Positions 1-7,378 of a stretch of 27,995 nucleotides of DNA are shown here, piece by piece. Source of the stretch: Chitinophagales bacterium (lineage in GTDB: Bacteria > Bacteroidota > Bacteroidia > Chitinophagales > CAIODY01); contig JAHEYX010000002.1 in NCBI GenBank assembly GCA_023251415.1, positions 1 through 27,995 of the forward strand. The letters run 5' to 3'. The position numbers and the translations under genes were made by a program. The notes beneath the pieces are model-generated. The model saw only the letters and a program-made list of their open reading frames with translations, did not search any database and was not told where the DNA came from. Within the stretch, counting starts at the first letter, position 1, and every line of letters begins with the position of its first letter.

Positions 1-389
1 GCAAATGGAGTGGGGTAGTTGTCGATATTTTTAACGATTATTTCTTAGCCAAAGATTGGAATAAATATTCCGCTGTTGATTTAATGGATTTTACTCAACA
101 AGCTTACAATGTTCTAGAATCGCATACCGAGATTTCACCGGAAAAAAGTCGTCATCAATTGCTTTACATGAAACGAGACAATTGGTTATACCATTATCAG
201 TCTACAACAGGTATTTCATTTGCATTGAAAGGATTAAGTCAACGTCGTGCTTTAAATTCGGGAATTGAAACAGCTGTTGCCGACTTACTAAAATTCGAAA
301 ATCAATTTCAGCAAAATTTCGATTTGTTTATGCCACAGTTAATGGCAGCCATGCAAGCTTATAATCCGGCATTGATTAATCGTATTTAG
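1..389 (+). CDS. Acyl carrier protein phosphodiesterase (AcpH/DUF479 family), 3' part only
   Basis: The reading frame is open from the left edge (first full codon at base 3) to TAG at 387-389, giving 128 residues, so the gene begins before the window. Seen: the family-like stretch WSGVVVDIFNDYFLAKDW near the edge, then MKRDNWLYHY, GISFALKGLSQRRA and a helical C-terminus. Known of the family: HD-like phosphodiesterases that remove 4'-phosphopantetheine from holo-ACP, about 190-200 residues long. The N-terminal third, with its usual MNYLAH-type start, is therefore missing because of the window edge and not because of damage. The ATG at 84 is internal and should not be used as the start. Its last 14 bases overlap the tail-to-tail outer-membrane gene on the other strand. 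Role in ACP turnover is inferred from family resemblance. Confidence 0.8.
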   Translation, partial: KWSGVVVDIFNDYFLAKDWNKYSAVDLMDFTQQAYNVLESHTEISPEKSRHQLLYMKRDNWLYHYQSTTGISFALKGLSQRRALNSGIETAVADLLKFENQFQQNFDLFMPQLMAAMQAYNPALINRI

Positions 390-1677
390 AACGAATAAAC
401 CATTGATCATTAAGTGAAACGCCTACTTGAAAACGCGCATAATTATCTTTAATTAAGCCGTTAGTTAAGGTGCCTCTGCTTCCAATATCTATACCGGCAT
501 TTACATAAAATGGCACAGCATATCTACCTAACACCAGCATATTAAATTTCATACCTAAGCCGGCGGTTACTCCAAGTACGGATAATGAAGTGTTATTAAT
601 TTTAACAAAATCTTGTCCTCCATAAAATACGGCACGATAAAAACAACGGTTCATAAAGTTACTGGAAGTGGCATTAGGCACAAACTGCGTACCTAAAGAA
701 AGTAACCAATTGTCTTGTAAACTTTCTACACGATCGTAAAAGCGAAACGCACTCCATTGGGTGTATTTGTAATTTAGTGCTAATCTAAAATTGCTTCCAT
801 TACTCCATTGTACGCCTAAACCATACGTCATTGGTAAGGCAATTACTCCTGTACTGTCGTGCGTTCCACCAATGGTATCAATAGTTGCACCGGAGTGATT
901 TATGCGTTCCCAAATGGCAGTACGTCTAACTTTAATGGATTGTGCAGTTTGAAAAGTAGCTCCGATTGCCAAATGCTTTTTATCCTTGATTTTAATATCG
1001 TATTGTAAACCGGCATCCCAATACAATCCGCCGGGGCTATACGTTTTAATAGTACGCGTGCCTAAAGCAACCACACTGTCCGGATAGTAAGCCGATGCAC
1101 GGTATTTTATATTTCCAAACAAATAATTGGCATGAATACCGGCATAAAAATTCTTGTACTTAAAACCGTTACCAATAAAAAAGCGGTACGTGTTTCCGTC
1201 TCCTTTGTAAAAATAACCGGCAACTTTATCAGCTCCGGGGTTTTCGATTTTTTGATTTAAGTAATAGCTGACTTTAGAATAAGGTACAAGTCCCGTTGAA
1301 AGACCCCAGCGAAAATTATCGTCTTTAGGATTTAAATTATTTTTATTGATAATTGGAATACCCAGTGCAAAATAGGCAGGCGACATGTCAAAATTCTTCT
1401 GCTTATTTGTTCCATCGTTTAATACAGCATAATGTCCTGCGAGCGATACGTCAAAAGCGGTATAGCGCAACATGGCATAAGAAGCCGGATTTGTGATGTC
1501 TAACATCGTTGAATTGAGCGTATCAAAACAAATACCGGTATGCGCAGCTCCATAATTTGCATTAATAGAACCTTGTGAAAGCTGACCTAATCCATAATAG
1601 GAATAAGGAGCATTCACTTGTGCATTCACTGTAAAGGCAAAAAGTATACTTGTACAAAAAACTATTAAAAACTTCAT
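376..1677 (-). CDS. Outer-membrane beta-barrel protein (FadL/OmpP1-like)
   Basis: 433 residues. An N-terminal signal peptide (about residues 1-19, hydrophobic core then VNA/Q) is followed by NAPYSYYGLGQLSQG, a start I associate with Bacteroidota outer-membrane proteins. The rest alternates short amphipathic strands rich in Tyr, Gly and Asn, consistent with a barrel of roughly 14 strands (inference). Early residues resemble FadL-type proteins (GAAHTGI, NPASYAML), but no substrate can be named. The ATG lies directly against the coaX stop codon with no intergenic base, so it is probably the last gene of a ridA-coaX-barrel transcript. Its stop overlaps the 3' end of the ACP phosphodiesterase gene by 14 bases. 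It could be a hydrophobic-substrate channel or an orphan surface barrel. Confidence 0.65.
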   Translation of the reverse strand: MKFLIVFCTSILFAFTVNAQVNAPYSYYGLGQLSQGSINANYGAAHTGICFDTLNSTMLDITNPASYAMLRYTAFDVSLAGHYAVLNDGTNKQKNFDMSPAYFALGIPIINKNNLNPKDDNFRWGLSTGLVPYSKVSYYLNQKIENPGADKVAGYFYKGDGNTYRFFIGNGFKYKNFYAGIHANYLFGNIKYRASAYYPDSVVALGTRTIKTYSPGGLYWDAGLQYDIKIKDKKHLAIGATFQTAQSIKVRRTAIWERINHSGATIDTIGGTHDSTGVIALPMTYGLGVQWSNGSNFRLALNYKYTQWSAFRFYDRVESLQDNWLLSLGTQFVPNATSSNFMNRCFYRAVFYGGQDFVKINNTSLSVLGVTAGLGMKFNMLVLGRYAVPFYVNAGIDIGSRGTLTNGLIKDNYARFQVGVSLNDQWFIRSKYD

Positions 1678-2406
1678 TTAGGGTTGGATATAGGACAAAA
1701 TATGATTTAATCCGATTAATGTTAAATTTGGAGTTGCAAATATCTTATTTTTAAGCTGTTTTTCCAATCTATCCGCATCTCCTCCGGTAATAACGATTTT
1801 TAGGTGTTTAAATTGTGCTTTATAGTTGGCAATCATTCCATCAATTTCTGATGCAGCGCCAAAAACAACCCCAGTTAAAATGGACTGTGCAGTAGAGTTA
1901 CCTATTAGTTCTACAGGATCAGCTAATTCAACTAATGGTAAACGAGCTGTAAATGCCTGTAATGCTTTTAAACGCATGGTTAAACCGGGGCTAATGCTGC
2001 CACCTTGATAAATTCCGGTTGCGGATTTAAAATCGTAAGTAATACAGGTACCGCAATTAATAATAAGGGTATTGTTTTTGGGAAACAAATAATCAGCAGC
2101 ACAAGCTACTGCCTTACGATCAGCACCTAAAGTAGCTGTATTTTTATAAGCAATACGAACCGGAAGCGGGGTTTTCGCATCCAAAATATAAAAAATAGTT
2201 TTTTTGCTTAACCAATCGATTAGTACTTCAGATTCTTCACTTACTGAGCTAAATAAACAACGGTTTATTTTTGGAAAGCGTTTAAAAATCTCTTTCAAAC
2301 GACTTACTGTTAGCTTATTACAGGTGAAGTCCCAGCAACATTCACTTTTGCTAAAAACGGCTACTTTGGTTCGCGTGTTTCCAACGTCGATTACGAGCTG
2401 TAACAT
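1678..2406 (-). CDS. coaX: Type III pantothenate kinase
   Basis: 242 residues, close to the usual 240-260. It catalyses ATP-dependent phosphorylation of pantothenate, the first step of CoA synthesis, in the cytoplasm. Seen: the N-terminal phosphate-binding motif DVGNTRTK (residues 7-14), the LGADR motif with the catalytic-base Asp96, the second motif NCGTCITYDF (117-126), GGSISPGLTMR (135-145), and a late ITGGDA nucleotide-binding motif. The 'D-x-GT' motif starts with Asn117 where I would expect Asp, a mild departure worth noting. Type III kinases need a monovalent cation and are not feedback-inhibited by CoA (family knowledge). The gene abuts ridA upstream and the barrel gene downstream with zero spacing, which suggests one operon with translational coupling. 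Confidence 0.93.
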   Translation of the reverse strand: MLQLVIDVGNTRTKVAVFSKSECCWDFTCNKLTVSRLKEIFKRFPKINRCLFSSVSEESEVLIDWLSKKTIFYILDAKTPLPVRIAYKNTATLGADRKAVACAADYLFPKNNTLIINCGTCITYDFKSATGIYQGGSISPGLTMRLKALQAFTARLPLVELADPVELIGNSTAQSILTGVVFGAASEIDGMIANYKAQFKHLKIVITGGDADRLEKQLKNKIFATPNLTLIGLNHILSYIQP

Positions 2407-2787
2407 TTATAGTACTGCTGTTATTGAAATTTCAACATTGACATTACGCGGCAAGGTTTTTACTGCAACAGTTTCTCGGGCAGGGAAATCAGCAGTAAAA
2501 TAACTGCCATAGATTTCATTCACGGCAGCAAATAAACTCATGTCACTCAAAAAAATACTTGTTTTAACAATGTTTGAAAACTGTAATTCTGCTGCATCAA
2601 GCAAGGCTTTAATGTTACTCATAACCTGACGGGTTTCATTTTGAATAGTGTCGGTCACTAATTCTCCGGTAGCAGGGTTGATAGCTATTTGTCCGCTGGC
2701 AAATAACATTCCGTTGGCTATAACGGCTTGACTATAAGGTCCGATTGGTGAAGGGGCAGCTGTTGTATTAATGATTGTTTTTTTCAT
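2407..2787 (-). CDS. ridA: RidA family reactive intermediate/imine deaminase
   Basis: 126 residues, the standard size. RidA proteins hydrolyse reactive enamine/imine intermediates such as 2-aminoacrylate released by PLP enzymes, giving ketoacids and ammonia, and act as cytoplasmic trimers. Seen: PSPIGPYSQAV with Tyr18, LFASGQIAINP, Asn90, the substrate-binding Arg104 in FPARETVAVKTLP, and a C-terminal VEIS segment keeping the conserved Glu119. All residues expected for deaminase activity are present. It heads a minus-strand cluster whose stop codon lies right against the coaX ATG. A possible promoter box TAATTTTA lies shortly upstream on the minus strand. Functional coupling with CoaX is not obvious; the order may only reflect operon packing. 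Confidence 0.93.
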   Translation of the reverse strand: MKKTIINTTAAPSPIGPYSQAVIANGMLFASGQIAINPATGELVTDTIQNETRQVMSNIKALLDAAELQFSNIVKTSIFLSDMSLFAAVNEIYGSYFTADFPARETVAVKTLPRNVNVEISITAVL

Positions 2788-2851
2788 GTGCGCTATTTTT
2801 AGGGCATAAAATTAAGGAGAATTGATCGTCCTTTTGTCCGTTTAAATGAAT

Positions 2852-3388
2852 TTAATGTGGGAATTGCAGTTGTTTGGCTTGTTTAACATGAGCCAAATGA
2901 TGTAAGCCATGCCAGGCATAGTTTCCCGCACTTTCCCATAAGGCATAGGTGGTATGGTACTGCGGATGTATGAAACTCCGCTTCCATTGTTCTTCTGTAA
3001 GACGCTTCAATAAATTTGTCCAACGATTATGTACCCCTTCTAAAATTAATAATGAAAAATGAATGGAGCTGTGTTGTACATCGTCTAATTCAGCCCAATA
3101 CTGCTCTAAATAAGGCTTAATAGTAGGTTGTTCTTCGGTTAATGCCAATTTAAAACGTATAAAAGCATTCATGTGACTATCGGCGCAATGATGTATGACT
3201 TGGCGGATACTCCAACCATCAGGTCGGTAATGAAATGCTAATTCGTGGTCGGTCAAGCCTTTTGTTTCATCTTCCAACAGCTTTGGCAACACTTCAATTT
3301 GATTAATCCATGTGGATAAAGGGGCATCTGAGAAGTTTTCAGGTTTTTCGTATCGGCCAATCGGGAACCGCAGTTGTTCTAAGTCCAT
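2852..3388 (-). CDS. YfiT/DinB-superfamily metal-dependent hydrolase (putative thiol transferase)
   Basis: 178 residues with the family-typical opening LRFPIGRYEKPE. Seen: the three metal ligands of the YfiT four-helix bundle, His67 in VIHHCADSH, and His160 and His164 in AWHGLHHLAH, with the same spacing as in Bacillus YfiT. Known: YfiT/BstA proteins are often annotated as bacillithiol S-transferases. Whether this organism makes bacillithiol cannot be told from this window. A 64-base gap separates it from ridA downstream, so co-transcription is possible but not assured. Its own promoter may be TAATTTTA about 20 bases upstream on the minus strand. The family is clear; the substrate is unknown. 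Confidence 0.85.
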   Translation of the reverse strand: MDLEQLRFPIGRYEKPENFSDAPLSTWINQIEVLPKLLEDETKGLTDHELAFHYRPDGWSIRQVIHHCADSHMNAFIRFKLALTEEQPTIKPYLEQYWAELDDVQHSSIHFSLLILEGVHNRWTNLLKRLTEEQWKRSFIHPQYHTTYALWESAGNYAWHGLHHLAHVKQAKQLQFPH

Positions 3389-3601
3389 GGTATTTTAAAC
3401 TTTGTTATAAGGCTAAAATTAGGCAATAATTCAGCAAATTCGGCAATTAATAACACAAGTATTCTAAATCAAGTCTATTCAGTTGAGTGGTTCATGTAAT
3501 GGCTGGTATTAATTGCAATTTGATGGCGCAGTCCACTTTAGCAGCAAAAACTATTGTTGAAAAATGCCGATTGGCTTTGCGTTTAGCTCCAATATATTTT
3601 A

Positions 3602-3609
3602 TATTTTTG
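3602..3609 (+). promoter_or_regulatory. Bacteroidota -7 promoter box before cyanophycinase
   Basis: TATTTTTG matches the TAnnTTTG consensus of Bacteroidota primary sigma factor promoters exactly. A TTTG at 3576-3579 could be the -33 element, though the 22-base spacer is slightly long. The start would fall near 3615, giving a leader of about 30 bases before the ATG at 3645. The rest of the 256-base gap 3389-3644 shows nothing else I can support. Confidence 0.5.
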
Positions 3610-3644
3610 TGACCTTAATCTTAATTGGAAATTAAATTTATATC

Positions 3645-4517
3645 ATGGATCAACCTAAAGGCATCCTAATTCCCGTTGGTGGAGCAGAAGATAAAGGAAC
3701 AGATTTGGAATTGGGTATTATTCAACGTAATAACCTGAATTTTTTTGAATTGGGTATTTTAAAAACTATTGCTGATCAAGTTGGTAATAAAGAATCTCGT
3801 ATCGAAGTAGTAACTACAGCTTCTTCTATTCCGGATGAAGTTGGTGAAAACTACTTATCGGCTTTTCAAAAAATCGGAATGACCAATATCGGACATATTA
3901 AAGTTCGAAACCGTGAAGATGCCATGAACGAAGAAATACAGGAACGTATTAAAACGTGTAAAGCAGTGATGTTCAGTGGTGGTAATCAGTTGCGCTTAAC
4001 AGCTATTTTTGGCGGAACTCCATTTTTAGATATTTTACATGATCGATATTTGAATGAAGAAAACTTCGTAATTGCCGGTACCAGTGCCGGAGCAATGGCC
4101 ATGAGCAATACTATGATTTATCAAGGTAATGCAACCAATGCCCATTTAAAAGGCGAAGTAAAAATGACCACCGGCTTAGCTTTCATGAAAGATGTTATTA
4201 TCGATTCACACTTCAATAAACGCGGTCGTTTCCCACGTCTTGCCCAAGCTGTAGCTGCTAACCCAACTGCCATTGGAATTGGATTAGGTGAAGATACCGG
4301 TGTTATCATTAAAGATGGAATGTTATTAGAAGCCATCGGTAGTGGCTCGGTAATCATCATTGATGGAAAAAATATCCGTCACAACAATATTGCCGATATT
4401 GATGAAGGGTCTCCTGTTTCAGTAGAAGGGCTATTGGTTCATATTATGGAAAAAGGCAATCAATACAATGCCCGTACACGTAAATTTGAATCTGCAAACG
4501 TTCATGTTGTAGCTTAG
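3645..4517 (+). CDS. cphB: Cyanophycinase (peptidase family S51)
   Basis: 290 residues, matching the usual 270-300. The enzyme splits cyanophycin (multi-L-arginyl-poly-L-aspartate) into beta-Asp-Arg dipeptides. Seen: PKGILIPVGGAEDKG at the start, FSGGNQLRL (110-118), the nucleophile elbow GTSAGAMAMS with Ser147, then DSHFNKRGRFPRL with candidate catalytic His189 and the conserved Arg-rich stretch, and GIGLGEDTG with Glu216. No signal peptide is evident, so it is probably an intracellular form used to mobilise stored polymer. The usual partner, cyanophycin synthetase (cphA), and the isoaspartyl dipeptidase are not in this window. It sits alone behind its own promoter. It could act on another beta-aspartyl peptide, but the active-site motifs are those of S51 cyanophycinase. 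Confidence 0.92.
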   Translation: MDQPKGILIPVGGAEDKGTDLELGIIQRNNLNFFELGILKTIADQVGNKESRIEVVTTASSIPDEVGENYLSAFQKIGMTNIGHIKVRNREDAMNEEIQERIKTCKAVMFSGGNQLRLTAIFGGTPFLDILHDRYLNEENFVIAGTSAGAMAMSNTMIYQGNATNAHLKGEVKMTTGLAFMKDVIIDSHFNKRGRFPRLAQAVAANPTAIGIGLGEDTGVIIKDGMLLEAIGSGSVIIIDGKNIRHNNIADIDEGSPVSVEGLLVHIMEKGNQYNARTRKFESANVHVVA

Positions 4518-4568
4518 TATAAAAGCGATTTGCTGATTTTTTTCAAGAAATAAAATAAAGTAAAAGCC

Positions 4569-4576
4569 TACTTTTG
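4569..4576 (+). promoter_or_regulatory. -7 promoter box before the nitronate monooxygenase-like gene
   Basis: TACTTTTG is a perfect TAnnTTTG box. I see no good -33 TTTG at the right distance. The expected transcription start is near 4583, which makes the GTG at 4629 a reasonable start codon with a leader of about 46 bases. Confidence 0.45.
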
Positions 4577-4628
4577 CAATTCATCTTGGTGGTATTCAAG
4601 CCACCTTTAATTGCTAAAATCAAGCATC

Positions 4629-5573
4629 GTGAATAATAAAATTACTAACCTGTTTGGAATTCAATATCCAATAATACAGGCTGGAATGATTTGGTGCAGT
4701 GGCTGGGAATTGGCTGCCGCAGTTTCAAATGCCGGCGGCTTAGGTATCATTGGCAGCGGCAGTATGTATCCAGATGTGCTTCGTCAGCAAATTCAAAAAT
4801 GCAAGCAAGCCACCACAAAGCCCTTTGCAGTAAACGTTCCATTGCTTTATCCCAATATCGAACAACATATTCAAATCATTATTGAAGAGCAAGTCCCTAT
4901 TGTTTTCACTTCAGCCGGTAATCCAAAAACCTGGACAGCTACATTAAAATCGAAGGGAATTAAAGTGGTGCACGTTATTTCAAGTGCTAAATTCGCAGTG
5001 AAATGCCAAGATGCCGGTGTAGATGCAATCGTTGCGGAAGGATTTGAAGCAGGAGGACATAATGGTCGTGAAGAAACAACTACACTTTGCTTAATACCTG
5101 CAGTGGTTAATAAGGTGCAAATACCGGTTATTGCTGCCGGAGGAATTGGAAGTGGTAAAGCTATGGCTGCTGCTTTTGCCTTGGGTGCATCCGGTGTTCA
5201 AATTGGGTCGCGTTTTGTAACCAGTCTCGAATCATCTGCCCATCAAGCTTTTAAAGAAAAAATTATCCATAGCGAAGAAGGTGATACGGTTCTAGCCCTA
5301 AAAAAATTAACACCTGTACGTCTTTTAAAAAATGAATTTGCTGCTGCTGTACTGGCTGCCGAACAACGCGGAGCTTCTGTCGAAGAGTTGACTGAATTAT
5401 TGGGTCGCGCTCGAGCTAAAAAAGGCATGTTTGAAGGCGATATGCACGAAGGAGAACTGGAAATAGGTCAAGTGGCTTCAACTATTTCTGAAATAATGCC
5501 GGCCGCTCAAATTGTGAATGAGATTTGGGAAGAATTTCTACTGACAATCAAATCACTGCAACCAACGAATTAA
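4629..5573 (+). CDS. Nitronate monooxygenase / FabK-like FMN flavoprotein (TIM barrel)
   Basis: 314 residues from the GTG at 4629. A TTG at 4611 is also in frame, directly after a stop codon. I prefer GTG because it gives MNNKITNLFGIQYPIIQAGM, which matches the usual family N-terminus. Seen: GIQYPIIQAGMIW, SNAGGLGIIGSGSM, then FEAGGHNG, the phosphate-binding IPVIAAGGIGSG and ALGASGVQIGSRF, which together form the FMN-binding barrel of the NMO/2-nitropropane dioxygenase family. Members oxidise alkyl nitronates to carbonyl compounds and nitrite; the related FabK reduces enoyl-ACP. Motifs alone do not separate the two reliably, and no fatty-acid genes are adjacent. Its stop codon lies inside the next gene's promoter region, so the following gene is probably transcribed on its own. 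Confidence 0.85.
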   Translation: MNNKITNLFGIQYPIIQAGMIWCSGWELAAAVSNAGGLGIIGSGSMYPDVLRQQIQKCKQATTKPFAVNVPLLYPNIEQHIQIIIEEQVPIVFTSAGNPKTWTATLKSKGIKVVHVISSAKFAVKCQDAGVDAIVAEGFEAGGHNGREETTTLCLIPAVVNKVQIPVIAAGGIGSGKAMAAAFALGASGVQIGSRFVTSLESSAHQAFKEKIIHSEEGDTVLALKKLTPVRLLKNEFAAAVLAAEQRGASVEELTELLGRARAKKGMFEGDMHEGELEIGQVASTISEIMPAAQIVNEIWEEFLLTIKSLQPTN

Positions 5574-5576
5574 ACC

Positions 5577-5584
5577 TATATTTG
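5577..5584 (+). promoter_or_regulatory. -7 promoter box before the secreted phospholipase-like gene
   Basis: TATATTTG fits TAnnTTTG exactly and starts 3 bases after the previous stop codon. The predicted transcription start is about 5590, only about 10 bases before the ATG at 5600, which supports that start. Confidence 0.5.
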
Positions 5585-5599
5585 TTTTTAACTTTACTT

Positions 5600-7294
5600 A
5601 TGCATAAAAGGATTCCGATTTTTATTGTTTGTGTTATTATGCAAATATTGCTGGTAGCTCCTGTTCAGGCTTACTGGACCGGTGAACATAAGTTTATTGG
5701 CGACCAAGCCTTTATTCGTGCTATTGCCAATGATCCGCAGAAAATGAAAGTATGGCAAACCATAGTTGGTAATAATGCCCCCGGTTCTTGTGTTATTTAT
5801 TTACCGAATCGTGCAATTAAATACATCAGCTATGGCGACTTAACCGCCTTATCAGGAGATCATGATATTGCAATCAAAGAATTGTTTCAAGTACTCTTGC
5901 AATTATATCCCGACAATTGGTTTTCTTACAATAATGCCTATTATCAAAAATGCAAAGAGGATACGACCATTTTAAAAACCCTGCGAAAACATTATAACAC
6001 GATTTCAAGTGCTAATAATGCCGTATTGCCAAGTGGTTTAAGCAGCGATCGCCACGATCACACCCCATTTACTATTGAACCGGGAAGCCATTTTTACGAT
6101 TTTGGAACAACCATAATGAGCGATGAATTGAGTTTCGCCGTTTTGAAATATATCGTAATACCTGAAGGCAAAACCAAAAGTTTGTTAGAGTATCAATTGT
6201 TTTCGCAATTGCAGTTACCCGAACGAATTACGAAAGGTGTTGCGATTAAACGCATCAATATAGTTGGTGTAGATAGCTTTTTTAAACAATTAGAAGCCGA
6301 GAACATAGCCAGCAAATACTGTGTATTACATACGATTGCACGTGAATGTGCTGATTTAGCAGGTATGGATTATGCACAAAATGACAATATGTTTAGCCAA
6401 AATGGGAAGTTGTTTATGCAATTGGCCTTACTCTTTAATGCCTGTGCAGATCATTATTTGCAGGATGCATTTGCCTCAGGCCACTTAGTGATTAATCACC
6501 ACAATGCCTTGTCAAAATACAACAATAAAGGTAAACACGACTATTATAATCGAATCGGATTGCAAGTGGATAACAGTGAAGTTTCTCCTTGGATGAGCTA
6601 TGGTGATGGTAATTTAGATACAACGCAATTGAATTATCAAAAAATTATGCAAGCCAATAAAGCCTCACTTGATGATTTATGGAATCGTTTCTACTTGCAT
6701 GCTAAACATCCTGAACAACCAACCATGATTCAAGAGTTTAATGAAAAATCTGAAAAGCAAGTAGTGGCCATGTGCCAACGTCATTTTAATGCCATGCGCT
6801 ATATTCCATTGCCGGCTGAATCCGGGCAAGTTAATTTTGCCAATTCTAAAAACGGTTTATTTATGGGAGGGGTGGTAGGTGCTCCGGCTCTTTATAAATA
6901 CGCACCGGATGTTGAATTGCAATTGGGAATAGGCTACAATATTATTAATGGGACCAATCACAATGCGGTTAAACGTGAATCCGATTTATGGGCCGGTGCC
7001 AGTATTAGTTTAGGGTATTACAGTACTTTTAGTCAAGGAGCAACCCTGCATCCCCTAATTCGGGTAAATTTTCCGGAGCTCAATTTCTTTAATTTATTAA
7101 CCGTGGAGCCACTGAGTTACAAGTGTGTTTATCTTCAAAACAAACTCATAGCAATTTGGAATCCTGCTATCGGATATGAACGGAAGCGTGTAACAAAAAA
7201 TTGGTCATGGTCAGCCAAAATGTACTACCAACGCCTTACTGCAGGTTTAGAATATAAACTTTATCCGGCTGTTCAATACCGCTATTATTTCTAA
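5600..7294 (+). CDS. Secreted zinc-dependent phospholipase C/S1-P1 nuclease-like protein with barrel-like C-terminus
   Basis: 564 residues from the ATG at 5600. The frame extends to a TTG at 5525, but the ATG gives a clean signal peptide (residues 1-24, ending VQA) and follows a promoter box. Mature residues begin YWTGEH: in this superfamily a Trp at the mature N-terminus binds zinc, and Trp26 with His30 fits that pattern. Further candidate ligands are Asp80 and His88 (YGDLTALSGDHD), His244, and the hallmark His285, Asp289 and His295 (ADHYLQDAFASGH). From about residue 425 onward the sequence changes to alternating Gly/aromatic strands ending in a terminal Phe, like an outer-membrane beta-barrel. 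I infer a catalytic helical domain attached to a barrel or barrel-like domain. Substrate, phospholipid or nucleic acid, cannot be decided. It has no operon partner. Confidence 0.6.
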   Translation: MHKRIPIFIVCVIMQILLVAPVQAYWTGEHKFIGDQAFIRAIANDPQKMKVWQTIVGNNAPGSCVIYLPNRAIKYISYGDLTALSGDHDIAIKELFQVLLQLYPDNWFSYNNAYYQKCKEDTTILKTLRKHYNTISSANNAVLPSGLSSDRHDHTPFTIEPGSHFYDFGTTIMSDELSFAVLKYIVIPEGKTKSLLEYQLFSQLQLPERITKGVAIKRINIVGVDSFFKQLEAENIASKYCVLHTIARECADLAGMDYAQNDNMFSQNGKLFMQLALLFNACADHYLQDAFASGHLVINHHNALSKYNNKGKHDYYNRIGLQVDNSEVSPWMSYGDGNLDTTQLNYQKIMQANKASLDDLWNRFYLHAKHPEQPTMIQEFNEKSEKQVVAMCQRHFNAMRYIPLPAESGQVNFANSKNGLFMGGVVGAPALYKYAPDVELQLGIGYNIINGTNHNAVKRESDLWAGASISLGYYSTFSQGATLHPLIRVNFPELNFFNLLTVEPLSYKCVYLQNKLIAIWNPAIGYERKRVTKNWSWSAKMYYQRLTAGLEYKLYPAVQYRYYF

Positions 7295-7351
7295 TTTTTA
7301 GAGATTAGTTACTTCTTTTTGAATAGCACTTTCATTTTCCGGCTAAAAGGC

Positions 7352-7359
7352 TATTTTTA
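7352..7359 (+). promoter_or_regulatory. Probable -7 promoter box (A variant)
   Basis: TATTTTTA differs from TAnnTTTG only at the last base. It lies 20 bases before the ATG at 7379, in the position used by the better boxes in this window. Confidence 0.35.
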
Positions 7360-7378
7360 CAACATAAAATTATTTCAA

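Noticed and set aside
84..389. Complete 101-residue gene starting at ATG 84
   Set aside because: The same frame is open to the left edge and the upstream residues (WSGVVVDIF) match the ACP phosphodiesterase family, so the ATG is internal to a truncated longer gene.
4521..4550. Terminator after the cyanophycinase gene (AGC-GATTT-GCT then Ts)
   Set aside because: The stem is only about 3 bp despite the following run of Ts, too weak to call.
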